Assembly (NCBI GenBank): GCA_037783545.1
Contig: JBBELK010000517.1
Span: 1,698,271 to 1,762,270, forward strand
DNA: 64,000 nt
Direction of reading: 5' to 3'
DNA from: Henricia sp. BOLD:AAB3569
Lineage: Eukaryota; Echinodermata; Asteroidea; Spinulosida; Echinasteridae
The position numbers and the translations under genes were made by a program. Positions 1 to 46,089 of this stretch are shown in pieces. Every line of letters begins with the position of its first letter. Positions within the stretch are counted from its first letter, which is position 1. A model generated the notes under the pieces. The model did not search any database. It had not been told where the DNA came from and saw only the letters and a program-made list of their open reading frames with translations.

Positions 1-33310
<33,310 letters not shown>

Positions 33311-34000
33311 GAGGTTGTTTCTCAATGATTTCCCCCGTCATCAAAGAAACCAAAGATATATTGGCTTGCCAAGAGGTACTGTTCGGCTGCTGCTTTATTT
33401 AAAGGCCTGTAGATGATCTGTTTTTGAGCGATTCTGCGAGTAAAACCATTATAAATCAAAAGAAAGACATCAACAAACTCATCCGAAGAAATTTCAGCTT
33501 TGTCAAATGTACCACGTTTAAAAAAACCATGAAAATCCATATGCGTTTTCCTGGTCTTGGCGGGGTGTTTCAAATATTCGTTCTCAGTTGATCGGGTACT
33601 ATATGTGGCTTGCGTCATGCACTCTGTGTCGCACATACTGCGTGTGCGCGCGATCCATAAAAATGCATCGCGTTGGAACACGCACCCAGAGTACAAAGCG
33701 CCCATGCATTTTGGACCGCGTAGATGCGAACCAAAAATAAGTAAATCGTTTGCAAACGATCTAAATAATTTCATCTTTACGGATTATTTTCTGGTAAAAT
33801 TATATCATTTTGAGCGAAAACCTTTCATTGGATAGTTGCTATTAATTCAATCTTTACTTTCAGAACTTTTCCCCTGTAAACTCGTCGATTACTTTTTGGG
33901 GTCATTGCAAATGATCCACTGGGCCTTTAATGGGTTTAATTAACTTTGATTCGCAGCCAGTAGGCTGAATTGCATGCAGGTTACAAGTATCTTCCACCTA
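33311..34000. other. DHX38 3' flank with a possible family I repeat
   Basis: The 3' UTR should lie here; I see no convincing AATAAA. A block from about 33398 (TTTAAAGGCCTGTAGATGAT) to 33929 (ATGATCCACTGGGCCTTTAA) has inverted TTAAAGGCC ends like family I. A 150-codon minus-strand ORF at 33322-33774 has no recognisable domain. Confidence 0.45.
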
Positions 34001-34258
34001 CACATGAGATACATATGTGGGTGGCGTCATTGGCAGCCGACGGCCAGAGACACCGGAGAATTCCTTACTCTTCACAAAAGAGTGCTCTGGGATATTTTAA
34101 GTGTATTATACAACAAACTGGACGAACGGCTATACGTCCCTTCCAAAGGATGGAGCTAGTGTGTTTAAGCGCCTTGCTCAAGGGTATCGAACCCACAACC
34201 CCAAGTTTTCACCCGAGTGTTGTGAGTCAGTGACCCAAACCACTCGGCCACAGTACCC
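34000..34258 (-). mobile_element. tRNA-derived SINE, reverse orientation
   Basis: GTGGCGTCATTGGCAGCC, ACACCGGAGAATTCC, AAGGGTATCGAACCCACAAC (B-box complement) and CCACTCGGCCACAGTACC (A-box complement). It is the same family as 20081-20440 read on the other strand. Confidence 0.8.
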
Positions 34259-34475
34259 CCACGAAGGATCATCCCATCAATATGTTTCAGAACATGAGAC
34301 CCAAAACTTTATTTGAAAATGGTAGGCTTTTTTAGAGTCGAGCAAAGAATCCTGAAAGTTTTTTTAAGTGCAATTTTTTGTAAAGAAGATTATTTGGCAA
34401 ATAATGTACTGTGTCCCTAAAACATTTTTGAGAAAAAATTAAGATAAACTAAAAGTCATTTCACTTCACCACAAC

Positions 34476-34836
34476 CATACTCAACAAAAAAAAAGGAAAC
34501 GCACACAATTGCTGAGTTTGGGCAGTCTGTTCTTGACACGGGTTAACTCGTTCTTGCGCCCGAACGACAAGAACACAACCTGAGAACACTGCACTCATAT
34601 CACCACGCACCAATCGAGAACAAGCTACCCGTGTGAAGAACAGTCCCTCGACCTCAACCCTATTGTCTGAAATGTTGAGATATTCGTAAAATTTACATAG
34701 CACAATCCCAGACAATTGGTACAGATGAAATTTACAATGCTTCACATAAATGGTGTGAAGTTTCGATGATCAGTGGTGGCTAATTTGCAAAATATTGGCA
34801 GTTGCAAAAATGCGTTTCTTTTTTTGTGGAGTGTAC
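34476..34836. repeat. Tc1/mariner-like MITE remnant
   Basis: Left end CTCAACAAAAAAAAAGGAAA and right end TGCGTTTCTTTTTTTGTGGA are imperfect inverted complements next to TA dinucleotides. Confidence 0.6.
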
Positions 34837-36605
34837 CTGTGATGGTTTCCCCATTACCACCGTGTTTTAGTTATACCAACAAATATTTATACTGAACACA
34901 TTTTCTTTTTACAACAGTATCCTCAATTTAATATTCGTTTTCTCTACATCTCTTGTACATGTACAACTAATCATTATAAACTATTTTTTCTATACAGGTT
35001 TCTAAAACAAAAACGAATGGCTTAGAAAGTGGGGTTGCATTAACCCATGACCGCTTTCCCAAATCTCAAGATCTAAACAGTGTCTTTTAGAGGAACTTAA
35101 GGCCTTTTCCCAGAACACATTAACCCCAAGACTAACCGGAAAGTTAAAAAAAGAAAAATAAATCCTGAAATTAAGTGGGTTATCAAGTTTCATTCTGATG
35201 ATAAATTGGGGGATTGCAAATTATCCGGGTTAACTACCCAAAAATGTTGTCCTGGATAACCTTTAGCACTGGTTCAAATGTGGGTTTAACACACTCTAAG
35301 GGACAGTACATCTTGGTACATTTGAGGAAGAATAAAATATATTTTTTAGTGATTGTTGGTGGTCGCATCGCCAAACACAAGTTTTCTTGCAATTGAAAAC
35401 ATATCACTGTGATTTTACACAACAGTTTACACTATTGTTCATCTGTTTGACAATAATTTAACAAAAGCAATATGCGTTGTGCTGGTTTCACCACAGAAAT
35501 AAGACAGCCGAACAAAAATCATATGGTCCTTTTCGGGATTCGAACCCGAGACATCTGGCAAGCCTAATGCTCGCTCTACCTGCCGAGTATGAGGCACAGT
35601 GCAAATAATTTTCCATCCATCTTGAGATGGCAGGCCTGCTGTTCGATCCCCCTTGGCCTCTGTGAAATAGTTTGCACCATCCCTCTCATGTCAATATTTA
35701 TATACTGTACATATTCAGCCATTTCACCTATCCATGTCCTTTTTTTAGACACAAAGTAACACGAAATGTAACTAACCAATGATTCATTTGTCTTTTGGAG
35801 ATATCTTTTTCAACATGCAATCTGTCGGTGTGCACGATAAGCCGTATGGTTGTGCCATTCGATTTCCTGACCTCCGGAAAATTATCGTTCAAAATTTATG
35901 TCGAACTCAAGAAGAAAAATCCGTAGCATTTGCACCCCAATTTCAAAAAGTATATATATTTTTTTGTTTGGCCTAAACAACATTAGTTTTGCCGTGATAA
36001 ACACGAAGTCGCGAGCTTCTAATGTCCGGACATTTTTTTTTCATGCGGAATGAGGAACAGCCAAAAAGTAGATCAGCTCTGGTTGGCATGTGACCCTGGG
36101 AAGATATCTCCGTGGTTAGTTACATTTTGTGGTGTAACACACACCCATCATTTATTAATGACAGTGCAGTACTTCATGTAATGGTGAAATCTTGATAAAT
36201 AAAATATTTGCACTTTTTCCCTCGAGGTTTGGTTTGACAAGATCTCTGTATTGCATTGGAACTCTTAACATTATTTTTGTACATGTAACAAATGTACTAT
36301 ACAAAAAGGGTGAATTTAGGTTGCTGTAAACCTGCTTTTTACAAGCTCTAAAACCACTTGTACTATTTTAAAAATACAATTGTTAAAATATTTGATTGGC
36401 AGCTTTAGCTTTATAAGGCCAATATTTAATTGCCATCATAAGTATGTGACAATAAATTGTGTACAGTTAATATTACTGTTGTTGATTTTCTCAATTTGTG
36501 CAAAAGTCTAAAATTGGAAGTTGGCAGCAAAAAATATTGCAGTGATAGTATCTATTAGTGGCAAGATGCACGTCAATAATGCAATATCTGATTTGAGGCC
36601 GAAAT
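34837..36605. other. Intergenic, no gene seen
   Basis: AT-rich sequence. The only structure I recognise is a reverse tRNA-like segment at 35530-35600 (B-box complement GGGATTCGAACCC with a perfect 5 bp T stem and a CTCG/CGAG D stem). Its anticodon and acceptor stems do not form, so it is probably a SINE head. Confidence 0.6.
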
Positions 36606-36611
36606 TATGGC

Positions 36612-37165
36612 ATAAGCCTCATCTACACTGGCAAACACTACCATACATATGTGACCGGCTCCAGCAAAACCCAACACTTGTGATGAAAATTCAAAATTTA
36701 AGTTTTGGTATCAGCTTAGTGTTTTAAAACATGTTTAAGGAAATTCTGATAATTTTTGTTGAAGTATGACAGATCAGAAAAAGTGAAATGGAGCTACTGG
36801 TCTTTAAAGTTTGACAAACTAGTTGATTATTTAATTTTTTGTCAATAATATGAAGAATTTTGAGACAGTTCAAACAACAAAACTTGAATGTATCCCGATG
36901 TAGATTCTGCCAAAATTTCAAGTTGGTCCCAGAGGCCATTTTTTAAGGTTGTGGGCCCATATCATGTAATGCAAAATGCCGGGTTTTGCCAGAGTCGGTC
37001 ACATATATGTTTTTCTGTGTCTTTACTCAGAACTGTCCACACCTGCAAACCTTTATGAAACACATGACCAAACTTGTTTTCTGTGAAATGTTTGCCATTG
37101 TAGACGGGGCTTTAATATGACTGTGTGGTAATGTTTGTGTTTGCCAGTGTAGATAAGGCTTTAGG
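36612..37165. mobile_element. Nested pair of MITEs
   Basis: The outer ends ATAAGCCTCATCTACACTGG and CCAGTGTAGATAAGGCTTT are inverted. Inside them, ATATGTGACCGGCTCCAGC (about 36649) and GAGTCGGTCACATATATG (about 36991) form the ends of an inner element. Further copies of the outer-end motif near 37110 suggest repeated insertion. Confidence 0.75.
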
Positions 37166-38066
37166 TTTCTTTTGTTAAAACATGTCTGGCCAGAACAAGA
37201 ACGATACGTACATGGCTGCAAGATCCAGCAGACTCGATTTGAAATGAACCTGAACAAGTTTACTGCTGTGATTACTTGACCAAGAAGAGACTCGTTCCAA
37301 CACTATAGCTTTGGTGAAAATTAAGAAAAAAAATCCAGGCAGTGATAAAATACGTTGGTGACACCACAAACTGATACGCATTGGTACTTAACCATGCCTG
37401 GTTAAGTGACTCCTATCGTAAATTATGTAGTGTTTCGAGTTAAACTGGGCTCAAAATCTTAAAATGACACACCGGATTACTTCAATACTCTACTCTAAAC
37501 ACATGTCAGTATTAAACCAAGCAGTTGCCCAACTGACAGAACTGAAAAATGCACTGGCATGGAACCGCTTGCTGTGTCACAGCCCAATAATTTCATTCAG
37601 AGATTAATGTTCAAGAATCAAGCACACAATGGTGAAGGCCAGATTCGAACTCAGCACCTGTGTGATCCTATTGTTGTGCATGAATGAGGTTGTATGGGGT
37701 GTTCTCTGTGAAAAATTATAAGTTTCTTTTTGAGCCCAGTTTATATCCCACAAGTATATGGAGTAAGTTGTTCTTGTCAAATAAATCCACCGAATGCTCG
37801 AGTTTCTATTCGTGGAAACCGAAATCCTTGCACAATCAGTGTACGAAGTGTGCGTGCACACACGGGTGTCAGTTCGTGAAAATCTGTATCCCCCACAATG
37901 TGGTTTTCGGAAACTAACAAAACTACATATCAGTTCGTGGAGTCACTGACAAATAATACTATACTGAACAAGCCTCACATAGGTTTCTATTAAACAAAAA
38001 TATTATATAATATAGAGTATTTGTAAAATGTTAACTTAATTTCAGCAACAATATACAACTCTACTA
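37166..38066. other. Intergenic, no gene seen
   Basis: A weak tRNA-like B-box complement (CCAGATTCGAACTCAGCACC, about 37638) is the only recognisable signal. Confidence 0.55.
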
Positions 38067-38140
38067 TGGCAAAATAAACTAGAGCTTCGCGTTTGTGTTT
38101 TTTTACAAACGCAAGGTGATCGGGTGACATAAACATTGAA
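38067..38140. repeat. Hairpin-ended dispersed repeat (copy 1)
   Basis: AAACTAGAGCTTCGCGTTTG, then a hairpin of GCGTTTGTG / ACAAACGC, then AAGGTGATCGGGTGACAT. The same arrangement occurs at 42644-42700. Confidence 0.65.
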
Positions 38141-38582
38141 ATGATGATGACGACACAGTTTTGAGATTGTTTGAAAACTTGAGTTGTTTGATGTTGAAAA
38201 AGTATTGGAATTCTTAAGACATGACTCTGACTATTCAACGCTAAAATTGTACTACTAGGTTTTCAGGCCAACATTTATTCCTTGCCCCAAACACCCAAAC
38301 TATATATCAAATGAAAGGTCTTGATGACAGAAATACAATGCTCTTTAAATGAAGAAAATCGGACAAGTACTTTTTGAGATATCCTGTTATATGTATTAAA
38401 ATATCTATCATTCGATGAAGCCCGACCATTCATCACTGCGTATACCCCACAATGGCCCCAAAACGACATAATTTGAATGATTTTAGTAACATAAATCAGT
38501 ATAACCTCTGCTATAATTAAAGTATTCTCATAAAACTTTCTGCATAAGGGTAATGTGGTATGGTCTTTCAGAAAAAGTATAA

Positions 38583-38672
38583 ATTATTTTAATAAAATGA
38601 ATGGTTGCCATGGAAACAAGCATTTTATTTTAATAAAATTAATGGTTGCCATGGAAACAAGCACATTTTCTC
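38583..38672. repeat. Tandem duplication, about 46 bp unit, two copies
   Basis: ATGGTTGCCATGGAAACAAG preceded by TTTTAATAAAAT(G/T)A occurs twice in tandem. A 27 bp unit with GTAGAGACAACAGGATAGTT is likewise duplicated at about 38919-38971. Confidence 0.85.
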
Positions 38673-38972
38673 CAAAGAAAACAATATAATTTGACGTCTC
38701 CACAAACTTCAGATGAAATAACAGTTACTGGCAATGATATAGCTGAACAAGTGATAAATAAAGGCCAGTAACATTATTTGAGGTATTGTATTACTCATCT
38801 TCAAGGTCAAAAGTCAATTTAAAGAAGTGGAGGATGCGGATGCTAGTGTGATACTCCGAGGTGGAGGGTTTTCCTGGTTTTCTTCTGGCTCGGCCATAGT
38901 CTTTAATCTTGATACTGGAAGTAGAGACAACAGGATAGTTTATTAAGTAGAGACAACAGGATAGTTTATTAT

Positions 38973-40945
38973 ACCATGCCCTCACTTAAGATTTAGTTAA
39001 CTTTCTCCTTTTTTTTTTTTAATGACCTGACTGAAACAATTAGGGCGGCTATGAGTATGACTTTTAAAAACTTGTAAGTTGTAGGCCTATTCTCTTTAAT
39101 ACTTAAAGTTTGGTTTGTATTTATTGTTTTAATTGTATTTACAGCTGATATAGTGAACAAAATAAAACATATCAATTCGACAACCAAAAAACTTAGATCT
39201 GCCCCTCCAGGAATGCGAAAAAAACATACCTCTAGTAATAATGGTATCGCCCAAAAAAGGCATTGTGCATCCTATGTACGAACTACGATTATACCATTTT
39301 TTTTAAATATGGGGAGGGTTATACCTTCCTTTCAAAATTGAACGGACAGGAGGCCTAAAAAAATCGGCTAATTGTAATTCTGACGTCCCTAGAAATATAT
39401 CCTGCATATATGTGAGATGTGTATTTTGTTATAAAATTACCAAAACAGCATGATTTTAAGACTTAGTGGTTGACACAACCAGATTCCAACGACCGGGGTC
39501 ACGCCGTGCTTTCACGGGCGAGTGCCCCATTCAATAGGCCAACACACGCACGCACATGTAGGCGTTCGTTTCTATCAAAAGAGCTTTTGAAAGGGTATAG
39601 AAAATACGCTCTCCGTAAAAAAATAAACACATTTAACATTCCAAACTCGCACAAATAATTGTTAAGACATGTAAAATTCATTCAGTGAAACCTCCTACCT
39701 TTCAAAATGAAGATTTCACCTCAAGAAATTGAGTTTACTTTTCCCTTTTTCGTAACTTCGGTTGTAGACCACCTACCGATAACGAGGACGCAATGACGAG
39801 TACAGTATCCCTTCAGCTATTCAGGGAAACCATTTTCATGTACGTCACAAGTATTCGGATCCGCGGAAAGCACCCGAAGTGCATGCGCGCCCAGCCGAGC
39901 GGCAATTTTTATGGGCCGAATACTCGCGATCGCAACGCTTCGGGAAAAGCTGGTCGGGGCGAGAGTAGTTCATTCATAAAAGCCTGGGCTGTCGGTCATA
40001 CCTCCGACGGCTGTTTTATGTACGTTAGTGAATGACTGAAACTCTAAGCTTTCTAATGAACTGTTGCTCGTTAGATTTGGACAGGTAAAAGTGGATGATT
40101 TTTTGAGATGAAAAATAGTAAGATTTTGGTGCGGGCTGTGCGCTGTGTGTGCAGAGGGCTTCAGTCTCGTACAATTGAACTGAAAAACTGATGACGTCAT
40201 CATTGTCAATCTCATCATAACGTTACTATTGTGTGCACAGATTGTTAAAGTATCTACTGAAGAACAAGTTTTGACATGTAGGCCTAGGCCTATATGTGGT
40301 GAAAACATATTTACAATATCTATTACAGTTCTGAAGATTTTGTAATTTGAGATCATATTACTGTAGTATATCGCCGTGTGGGGAGTTGGGGTTCAATTGC
40401 ATCTAGAATAAACTGACGCTCCAGTCAACTTGAGTTGCGGTCCACCATGTTTATTTTATTTCCAACACAGCAACGATTTCCAGCATGTCATGCACATTCA
40501 CAGTTTTCGGGGAGAAGACATATTTACTCTGGTCCGCCGACTAAGGCTAGCCGTACATAATTACACCCAAGATACAACAGCTAAGTCACCAAAAGTAAAT
40601 GTCCTTGTGCTATCTAGTGTTTATTCAACTTTCCTGGCGATGATGCCACGGAAACTAGCAGTTTTACATCTTCAAAAGTCCAATTTTCTCGGTTGTAAAT
40701 CAAGCCCTGCTTATTATGTCTCGTCTGTCTGACTTATTCACTACTCGCGCACGTACGTGTATATCATTGGCCGTGTAGCCCAGACATCCACCTTTAAAAG
40801 ATACATAAATGACCTCTGACCCGAGACAGGCGCCTAGATACAAGTTCTATATTATTAGAAGTCGAGCACTATATATGGGCGCAAATCGTCAGATTAGTGG
40901 AGGCTTGGCATAGCGCCCTCAAACGACTGAGTTAGCTTAATTATC
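38973..40945. other. Intergenic, no gene seen
   Basis: The sequence contains one TGACGTCA site near 40193 and short GC-rich stretches around 39490 and 39900. No ORF in it shows a recognisable domain. Confidence 0.55.
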
Positions 40946-42643
40946 AAGGGACCCAACAAATAATTTCTCCACATTACGTAACCACTGTGCACGTGATGAC
41001 GTCATCAGTGGTATATATGTAGTCATAAAGTCCACATGTGAGGGAACATTTCGTTCCGTAGAACTATGGTCAAATTCCCTACCACTTTGGCTCTATTTGC
41101 ATTCAAAGTGCTAAAAAAGTGTACATTTTCGAACCTCTTCCGGTTTGGACCGGAGGTTTGGGTCACACAGGGGTCATGCCATTGTATGATTTGTTCAGTT
41201 CATTGCGACCTATCATGCTGTGAAAGAATTGTTCAAGTATCTATTACGATTCTTGAGATATGAATTTTTGAAATAATAACCATTTCATTTTTGTAATTTG
41301 ACACCTGTGACGATATCATGACGTCACAATGTTGTGCACAAATTGTTCAACAATTTGATAAACGTCAAGTTCTTAAATGTGGCGAAATAATCATGCAAAT
41401 ATCTGCTGTAGTTCTCAAGATACAGCATTTTTAAACAATTCAGCTCCAAATTTGCGTATTTTGACACCACATTACGTAACTACCGTCCATGTGATGACGT
41501 CACCAATGGTATAGTCAAAAAGTCCACATGTGTGGAAACATTTCGTTCCGTAGAAATATGGTCAAATTCACTACCACTTTGAATCTATTTGCATTCAAAA
41601 CGCTTTAAAAAATGCACATTTTCAAACAACTTCCGGTTTGGACCGGAAGTAGGCGTCACACAGGGGTCATGGCATCGTATGATTTGTTCAGTTCATTTAG
41701 ACTTATCATGTTGTGAAAGAATTGTTCAAGTATCTATTACGGTTCTTGAGATATGAATTTTGGAAATAATAACCTTTGAATTTTTGTAATTTGATACCTG
41801 ATGACGTCATGATTACGTCACACTTGATGCCATCATGATACTATACATTCTGGTGAAAGTCTGCCGTAGGGCCTATGTCTGTATCTAATTTACTAACGAT
41901 TCAGCTTGGTTTGATGGGCATTGTTGCTAGTAAGTGTAAAAACTGAGATTCTCAGTTTCGTTGAACTTTGACCTCCATTTGACCCAAGAAGGAAGGGTCA
42001 TATGAAAATGCCCACACAAAGAAAATTGTAGCACAGAATGTCATCTATAAACCTGCCAAATACGAAGATCCTGGGTCACGTGGTTTTCAAGACGGAAGCA
42101 TTTTAAAATATGCATATTTTGGTTTTTTTGGGGGTGTAATTTGATACTTGATGACGTCACGATGACGTCACGCTTGATGCCATTATAATATTATACACGC
42201 TGGTGAAAGTCTGCCATAGGACCTATGCCTGTACTTAGTTTGTTAAAGATTCAGCTTGGTTTGATGGGCATTGTTGCTCAATAAGTGCAAAAATTGAGAT
42301 TTTCGTTTTCGTTGAACTTTGACCTCAAATTGACCCCAGAAGGAAGGGTCAGATGAAAATGCCCACACGAAGAAAATTGTTGGCCATGATCTGATATATA
42401 AGCCTGCCAAATACGAAGATCATGAGTCACGTGGTTTTCCAGACGGAAGCATTTTAAAACATGCATATTTTGGTCATTTTTTTGTTGTAATTTGATACCC
42501 GATGACGTCACGGTGACGTCACACTTGTATGCACACCTTCACATTGGGGTTGATGTTCCTACCAAGTTTCAAGTTGATAGCTTGAACCGTTTCGAAGAAA
42601 AGCTCTGGAAACGTTTGAGTGGAAAAAGAAGAAAAAAAAAAAA

Positions 42644-42700
42644 CTAGAGGTATGACGTTTGTTGTTACAAACGCCAGGTGATCGGGCTAAATGAACATTT
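42644..42700. repeat. Hairpin-ended dispersed repeat (copy 2)
   Basis: AAACTAGAGGTATGACGTTTG, hairpin GACGTTTGT / ACAAACGC, then CAGGTGATCGGGCTAAAT, matching 38067-38140. Confidence 0.65.
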
Positions 42701-42775
42701 TGTGATGAATTTCAGACGTTGTTATCACCCGTGGAATGGCAAAAATGGAAGTATACACTAATCCGGTAACTAATA

Positions 42776-43115
42776 TCTCCTCCCTGGATATCCGCCATAG
42801 CTGGGGGCGTCCAGTGCATGGGCTGTGCGTTTTGTGTTGCTGTTAGAACGAAAAGCGCTCACCATTACATGCACGAACGAGCATTGATTTACATACATAT
42901 ATATATAGCTCAATGCGAACGAGCCTCTTTCGCGTATACGCGACGCGCCCGCCTTTGCGTACACGCGACGCGCCCGTCTTTGCGCGCACACAACCCTACA
43001 AAGACGCGCAACTTGTTCGAAGTAAACAAATGCAGCTTCAGCAACAGCAAAAACATACAGTTCATTCAGTGGAAGCAAAAACCCAGGTATGGCGGATATA
43101 CAGGGAAGAAGACCT
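42776..43115. repeat. MITE with GGATATCCGCCATAGCTGGG ends
   Basis: CCTGGATATCCGCCATAGCT on the left is inverted as CAGGTATGGCGGATATACAG on the right. The interior carries a 27 bp tandem unit (ACGCGACGCGCCCG) near 42935-42990. Confidence 0.75.
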
Positions 43116-44047
43116 GCGGCAAATTGTATCTGAAGAATTGTACTAGGTATGTGACAAATTCTTATGATAGGTCTGAGAGAACTGAAGAAATTGTAGACAG
43201 ACATGATCTCTGTGTGATCTGAACTTCCGGTAGAAAGTGGAAGCTATTCAAAAATAGTTTTTGTATTTATTTGAAAGCAAATGGAGCTAATATGGTTGGT
43301 AATTTGACCATCGTATGTACAACAATTTGTTGAAGTTTTTAGTTTCGGCGAAAGAATAGTGCACATAATTTTTGTGGTTGTCGAGATATGACTTTTGCAG
43401 CGATTCAACTCCAAAATGTTGTGTAATTTGAACTCATTGCGTAATCAACGTGCAAGTGATGACGTCATCATGTGTGATAAAATGTCGTTAGATAGAACCA
43501 TTGTCAATTTCTCAGGGTGGTGGATGTTCTTATCAAATTTGTAAAAAAAGACAAATGAGACTTGTGTTTGTTGTGATAACGAACACATGGGTGTTTTTGT
43601 CTGACGTCATCATGGTGGTCTCAGATTAAGACATTAATGATCAGATGTGGCGCGGGAATGAAGAATGTAGGCCAAATGGTTGATTTTTTTTACCAAATTG
43701 TCAGAATTGAATATATTAAGGCCTGCTTCAAACGTTGAAGGGGGCCTTAATATCATGTACCTTTAATCTGACATGTGAATTTTTAAATAAATAAGCTGCA
43801 ATACCTACGTAATGTCATACCATATTACGTAACCACCGTGCATGTGATGACGTCATCATCATTGGTATAGTCATAAAGTGCACGTGTACGTGTGGGAATA
43901 TTTTGTTTCGTTGAACCATGGTCAAAGTTTCTACCACTTCGGGTCTATTCGACACCATATATTACAGGATGTCAAGTTGCATGGTGATTGAGAACATCTT
44001 TTTAAACTCGGGGCCTGAAAAAGGCCCACATAAGGTTGAACAAGGCT

Positions 44048-44172
44048 GAAAGATACAGGCTCGTCCGCAGTGCGCGCGCGGCAAATTTGTGTAACTGCCT
44101 TTGCTATGGAGCTGCGTATTTCGTGGCACGAATTTGGCGGCGCTCGCATTGCTGACGAGCCTTGCCTTTAAT
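44048..44172. repeat. MITE, TTTAAAGGCACAGGCTCGTC family, copy 2 (decayed)
   Basis: ACAGGCTCGTCCGCAGTGCG on the left and GCATTGCTGACGAGCCTTGC on the right. Confidence 0.75.
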
Positions 44173-44174
44173 CA

Positions 44175-44790
44175 AACTATTATAATCAAACTATTATAAA
44201 TGTTGTTTTTGTATGATTTGATTGCGTCTAGAAAAACAAACCTTTGTATTTTGATGTGGATAAGAAAATAAGATTTGAAAAGTTGGACCATCATTGGCGT
44301 TCCGTCGCGGCTCAGTTTGTGTTCGAATGTTTAGCGACATTAAAATCTACCGTAGATTTGTCATAGCGCCCTCATTAAGAAAAGGATTTTGGTTGCGCAT
44401 GCGTGTGAAGAGAACTGACTGGTTGCAAGGCGACACGTGAACAGGAATGTTCGTCTTCGTAGACTACTCGGTACGTACGTGTATAAGGTGGTCGTGTGCG
44501 GTTTGGGTATCGGGAACCAGTTTAACGTGATTGCGTGCGTGGTAAGTTGGTTTTGTAAAAACGTTGTAAATATTGGCACATTTTAGGGCAGTTAATGGCT
44601 AAATTTGGAAAGAAATCATTCAGATTGGATTATTAAGGTGCGAAAGATAGGCCTATTCGGTGTAATTGGAAGGAGATGTGGAAAATGAACATACATTTCA
44701 ATTTTTTGTGTGTAATGACTAATGTGGACGGCAAGTCGCTATTTCAGTAGGCTAGTACTACACTGTACTAGGGCTCTAGGCCTAATTGAA
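44175..44790. other. Intergenic, no gene seen
   Basis: A tandem CAAACTATTATAAT doublet occurs near 44175. Nothing else is recognisable. Confidence 0.5.
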
Positions 44791-44794
44791 TTTG

Positions 44795-44950
44795 ACATGA
44801 CATGTCGCGGCGGGTGCGTCCTGCCCGCGTGAAAACAAAACAAAACAAAACAAGCTGAACGTACATCGTGCACGTTACTGGCAACAAACATGGCGGAAAG
44901 CACTGCATTGTGACGTTGCATGACATCACATATTCGCAAGCCCTATAGGC
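44795..44950. repeat. Second copy of the 12895-13208 repeat (partial)
   Basis: GCGTGAAAACAAAACAAAAC, CAAGCTGAACGTACATCG, ACATGGCGGAAAGCACTGCA and CGCAAGCCCTATAGG match the intron 9 copy in the same order. Confidence 0.78.
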
Positions 44951-45179
44951 CTATCATGAAAAGCTAAAAATACAAGAGGGCGCTGTTTCGTAAAGCTTAA
45001 AATTGGGCTAAGTGAAATATTTTACGTATACATTGAACAAAGATGTGAAGAAAATTACGTTCTGCGATAAACAGATAATGTAATGTTTAGAACTACTGCC
45101 CACTAGCCCTACAAAAAGGGCTGTAAATAGCTCGCTTTTCAAATCTGACTTATTACTGTCGCTATTACAGCCGTACTAC

Positions 45180-45970
45180 GAGGCTGTATGGAAATGCCAA
45201 GTGTCAAACTGCTGAAATCTGGGAAAGTTTCACAACAAATATTGTCCGAAGCACATCAGACCAGACCACTTTCACATACCGGTACATCATTGCAGTCTTG
45301 AGAGTCTAGTGTTTTATAAAATAACGGTAAAGCTTATCGAATTGTCAATTTGGCTATCTACGGTGTCTTGAAACATTGATTGGACAAAATTCGGACAATG
45401 TTCTGACCTGCATGCCCTGTGTGCCACCATTTTAGCTAATATAGGCCTACTGGACGATGGTCATGATGGTGGCGCTTCTCGATCATGAGAAGTGAAGGAG
45501 CGCGGCTGTGCAATATGCATAATTCATATTGATGTTGCATGTGTTTATCCAACCTGGCAAGTACATCATGTGCGCAGTGCAGTTATGGCCAATTTTGTGA
45601 TGTACTTGCCAGCTGGGATAAACACATGCGACATTAATATGAATTATGCATATTGCACAGCTAGCCGGGCTCCTTGACGTCTCATGATCGAGTTAGAAGT
45701 GCCATTATCGTCCAGCATATCAGCTAAAATGGCGGCGCACAGGGCATGCAGGTCAGAATGTTGTCTGAATTTTGTCGAATATTTCAAGATGCCGTAGATG
45801 GCCAAATTGATGATTCCGTAAGCTTTACTGTTATTTTCTGAAATAGTAGACTCTCAGAATTGCAATGATGTATGTGAAAGTGGTCTGGTCTGATGTGCTT
45901 CAGACGATATTTGTAGTGAAACTTTCTCGGATTTCGGCAGTTAGACACTTAGCATTTCTGTACAGCCTCA
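45180..45970. repeat. Large palindrome, about 390 bp arms, 29 bp spacer
   Basis: The left arm (45180-45568) is mirrored by the right arm (45598-45970). Matching pairs from outside in are GAGGCTGTATGGAAATGCC / GCATTTCTGTACAGCCTC, GACCAGACCACTTTCACATA / TATGTGAAAGTGGTCTGGTC, CAGGTCAGAA-type, ATATGCATAATTCATATTGA and its complement, and CTGGCAAGTACATCA / TGATGTACTTGCCAG. No coding sequence is evident. Confidence 0.9.
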
Positions 45971-46089
45971 AAACTGCCCAGTTGCTTTTTTGACTTAGTT
46001 TTGTCAGAAATTTTAGCTTTTTTGTAGAAAAATCATATTATCCTTCAAAAATTGCATTCACTTGGCATGGTTAGTGCACAAGATAACCA

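Larger units (their letters stand above)
40946..43935 (+). repeat. Block of diverged tandem duplications rich in TGACGTCA
   Basis: A unit beginning CCACATTACGTAAC recurs at about 40969, 41467 and (partly) 43824. Shared landmarks are GTGATGACGTCA, AACATTTCGTTCCGTAGAA, CTTCCGGTTTGGACCGGA and CAAGTATCTATTACG. A second unit with TTCAGCTTGGTTTGATGGGC and GAAAATGCCCACAC recurs about 350 bp apart (about 41824 and 42173). A MITE interrupts at 42776-43115. Confidence 0.85.

Noticed and set aside
33322..33774. 150-codon minus-strand ORF after DHX38
   Set aside because: No recognisable domain, and it overlaps a block with family I-type repeat ends.
35530..35600. Reverse-strand tRNA gene candidate
   Set aside because: T and D stems form, but the anticodon and acceptor stems do not; more likely a SINE head.
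42770..43222. Overlapping ORFs of 144 and 134 codons on opposite strands
   Set aside because: They lie inside a MITE with inverted ends and have no domain similarity.
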